From Paratinospora sagittata (taxonomy: Eukaryota > Streptophyta > Magnoliopsida > Ranunculales > Menispermaceae): DNA of 64,000 bases. Of this stretch, positions 63,240-64,000 are shown piece after piece. The stretch is from assembly GCA_035771175.1 (NCBI GenBank), contig CM069605.1, positions 22,398,288-22,462,287 on the forward strand, given 5' to 3'. The translations under genes and the position numbers were made by a program. Position 1 is the first letter of the stretch. Every line of letters starts with the position of its first letter. Under the pieces are notes generated by a model that ran no database searches, had not been told where the DNA came from, and was given only the letters and a program-made list of their open reading frames with translations.

Positions 63240-64000
63240 CGAGCTTGATCTTTTGTAGACTTCGAAAGCTATTGTTTGATGTGTTCTTGATGCAATACAG
63301 GTGATGTGTTCATTTTTTATGTGTTATCTTACCGAGACCACTTCATATACTTACAGTTTAAGACAATGGATAGCCTCTGTAAATCTAAGCACAAAAGGAA
63401 TAAAATGAAGAACTTGCTGATTAATGACTTTATCATCAAGACAGATTGCAATTTTGATTCAATTCGAGGCTTCTTCTCTTCGAAAACTCTTTGGAAAGCT
63501 CAATCTAACTTCCAAAAATCATGTGTGTTGTATTTTTGAAAATCAGAGAATGAGTGTTTTATAAAATTATAAGTTGCAGGTTAAAGAGCAAGAGAGTACA
63601 AAATGATTTGAATTCAAAACATTGTTCAATCTAAAGTTGTTTTGGGCGTGCGAGACAATGGGAATCATCTAGGTGTTAGTAGAAAATATTTCAATAAAGA
63701 TAACCTTGCAAAACTGTGTAAGGAATAGAAAAATCGAGCATGCATAAGTGTCCAGATTTTTCTCGTTAGAAATATCAGATTTTTGTCTCAGATGTGGATA
63801 GCGTGCTATTGTGTTGTGTATCACGTTCTCTTTTAGCAGGCTATAGCAGGTCGATATACAAAAACCCGTGAGCTCGAGTTTTTCAGACTTTCCGATAGCG
63901 TGTTATCAAGGCCTATAGCGCGCTATTGCCCATCTCACTAAAAATGGAAAGATCACTGCAACAACTTTATAAGGAGTTATCAAAGGGGATAGGGCGCTAT
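63240..64000 (+). repeat. satellite unit 56, cut by window edge (761 bp)
   Basis: A copy of unit 53 without the core patch. Private change: CTGATTAATGACTTT near 63418. The array continues beyond the window. Confidence 0.96.

Larger units (their letters stand above)
1..64000 (+). repeat. 1147-bp satellite DNA array filling the window
   Basis: The anchor CGAGCTT recurs 56 times in one orientation (first at 5, last at 63240). Spacing is 1143-1150 bp, apart from one 962-bp and one 1483-bp interval. Every base can be assigned to a unit, and no flanking unique sequence is seen. The array is AT-rich and lacks any long open frame on either strand; the longest frame is 87 codons. Head-to-tail organisation, near-uniform length and nested multi-unit repeats are what unequal exchange produces in eukaryotic satellites. 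A chromosomal role (centromere, pericentromere, subtelomere) is inference. The family name and host are not recognised. Strand is given relative to the window; the true orientation is arbitrary. Confidence 0.98.
57833..64000 (+). repeat. right-flank three-unit repeat, period about 3444 bp
   Basis: The block starting TTGCAGG at 57833 starts again at 61276. Units 52 and 55 share a long list of rare variants, as do the distal parts of 53 and 56. The shift is 3443 bp at first and 3444 after one base missing from unit 51 near 58358 (CCAATTCTGG). The second copy is cut by the window edge. Confidence 0.9.

Noticed and set aside
1..64000. CRISPR array or bacterial tandem genes
   Set aside because: Units are over 1 kb, head to tail without unique spacers, and there is no accompanying coding sequence.
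1..64000. Tandem transposon or retroelement remnants
   Set aside because: No terminal repeats, target-site duplications, poly-A tails or reverse transcriptase/transposase-like reading frames were seen in any unit.

Overview
The whole window is one head-to-tail tandem array of a long, AT-rich satellite repeat (about one third G+C, estimated from sample lines). The typical monomer is 1147 bp. Using the CGAGCTT anchor as the (arbitrary) start of a unit, I find 55 complete anchor-to-anchor units and a 761-bp partial unit at the right edge. All lie in the same orientation and no non-repeat sequence is visible at either end. I see no convincing protein gene, tRNA, rRNA, transposon, CRISPR array or origin. 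A long, gene-free satellite array with higher-order structure points to a eukaryotic chromosome, most likely centromeric, pericentromeric or subtelomeric heterochromatin. The species cannot be told from the sequence; long satellites of this kind are known in insects, nematodes and plants among others. Layout. (1) Units 1-4 (5-4405) are a diverged two-unit repeat; unit 4 carries a clean 186-bp internal deletion. (2) Units 5-22 (4406-25049) mix two subtypes, here called alpha (CGAACATCAT, TACACACCAAAGATC) and beta (CGAAAAACAT, AACACACCAAATATC), with unit lengths of 1145-1150 bp. They include a three-unit duplication of period 3438 bp. (3) Units 23-50 (25050-57164) are an all-beta core in which 27 of 28 units are exactly 1147 bp, arranged in three-unit (3441 bp) and two-unit (2294 bp) higher-order repeats. 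(4) At 57832/57833 the core jumps abruptly into an alpha-containing three-unit repeat of period about 3444 bp that runs off the right edge; one core-like patch (about 59.6-60.0 kb) looks like a gene-conversion tract inside it. Inside each monomer the strongest unexplained structure is a cryptic sub-repeat. Pairs of imperfect palindromes of the form GATAG-N4-TTATC sit 20 bp apart, and the pair recurs three times at 74-bp spacing, within a 310-bp stretch that holds nine such motifs or half-motifs. A 77-codon frame survives in 49 of 56 units, but it begins at GTG, and the differences between copies are mostly amino-acid changing, so I treat it as a by-product of array homogenisation rather than a gene.
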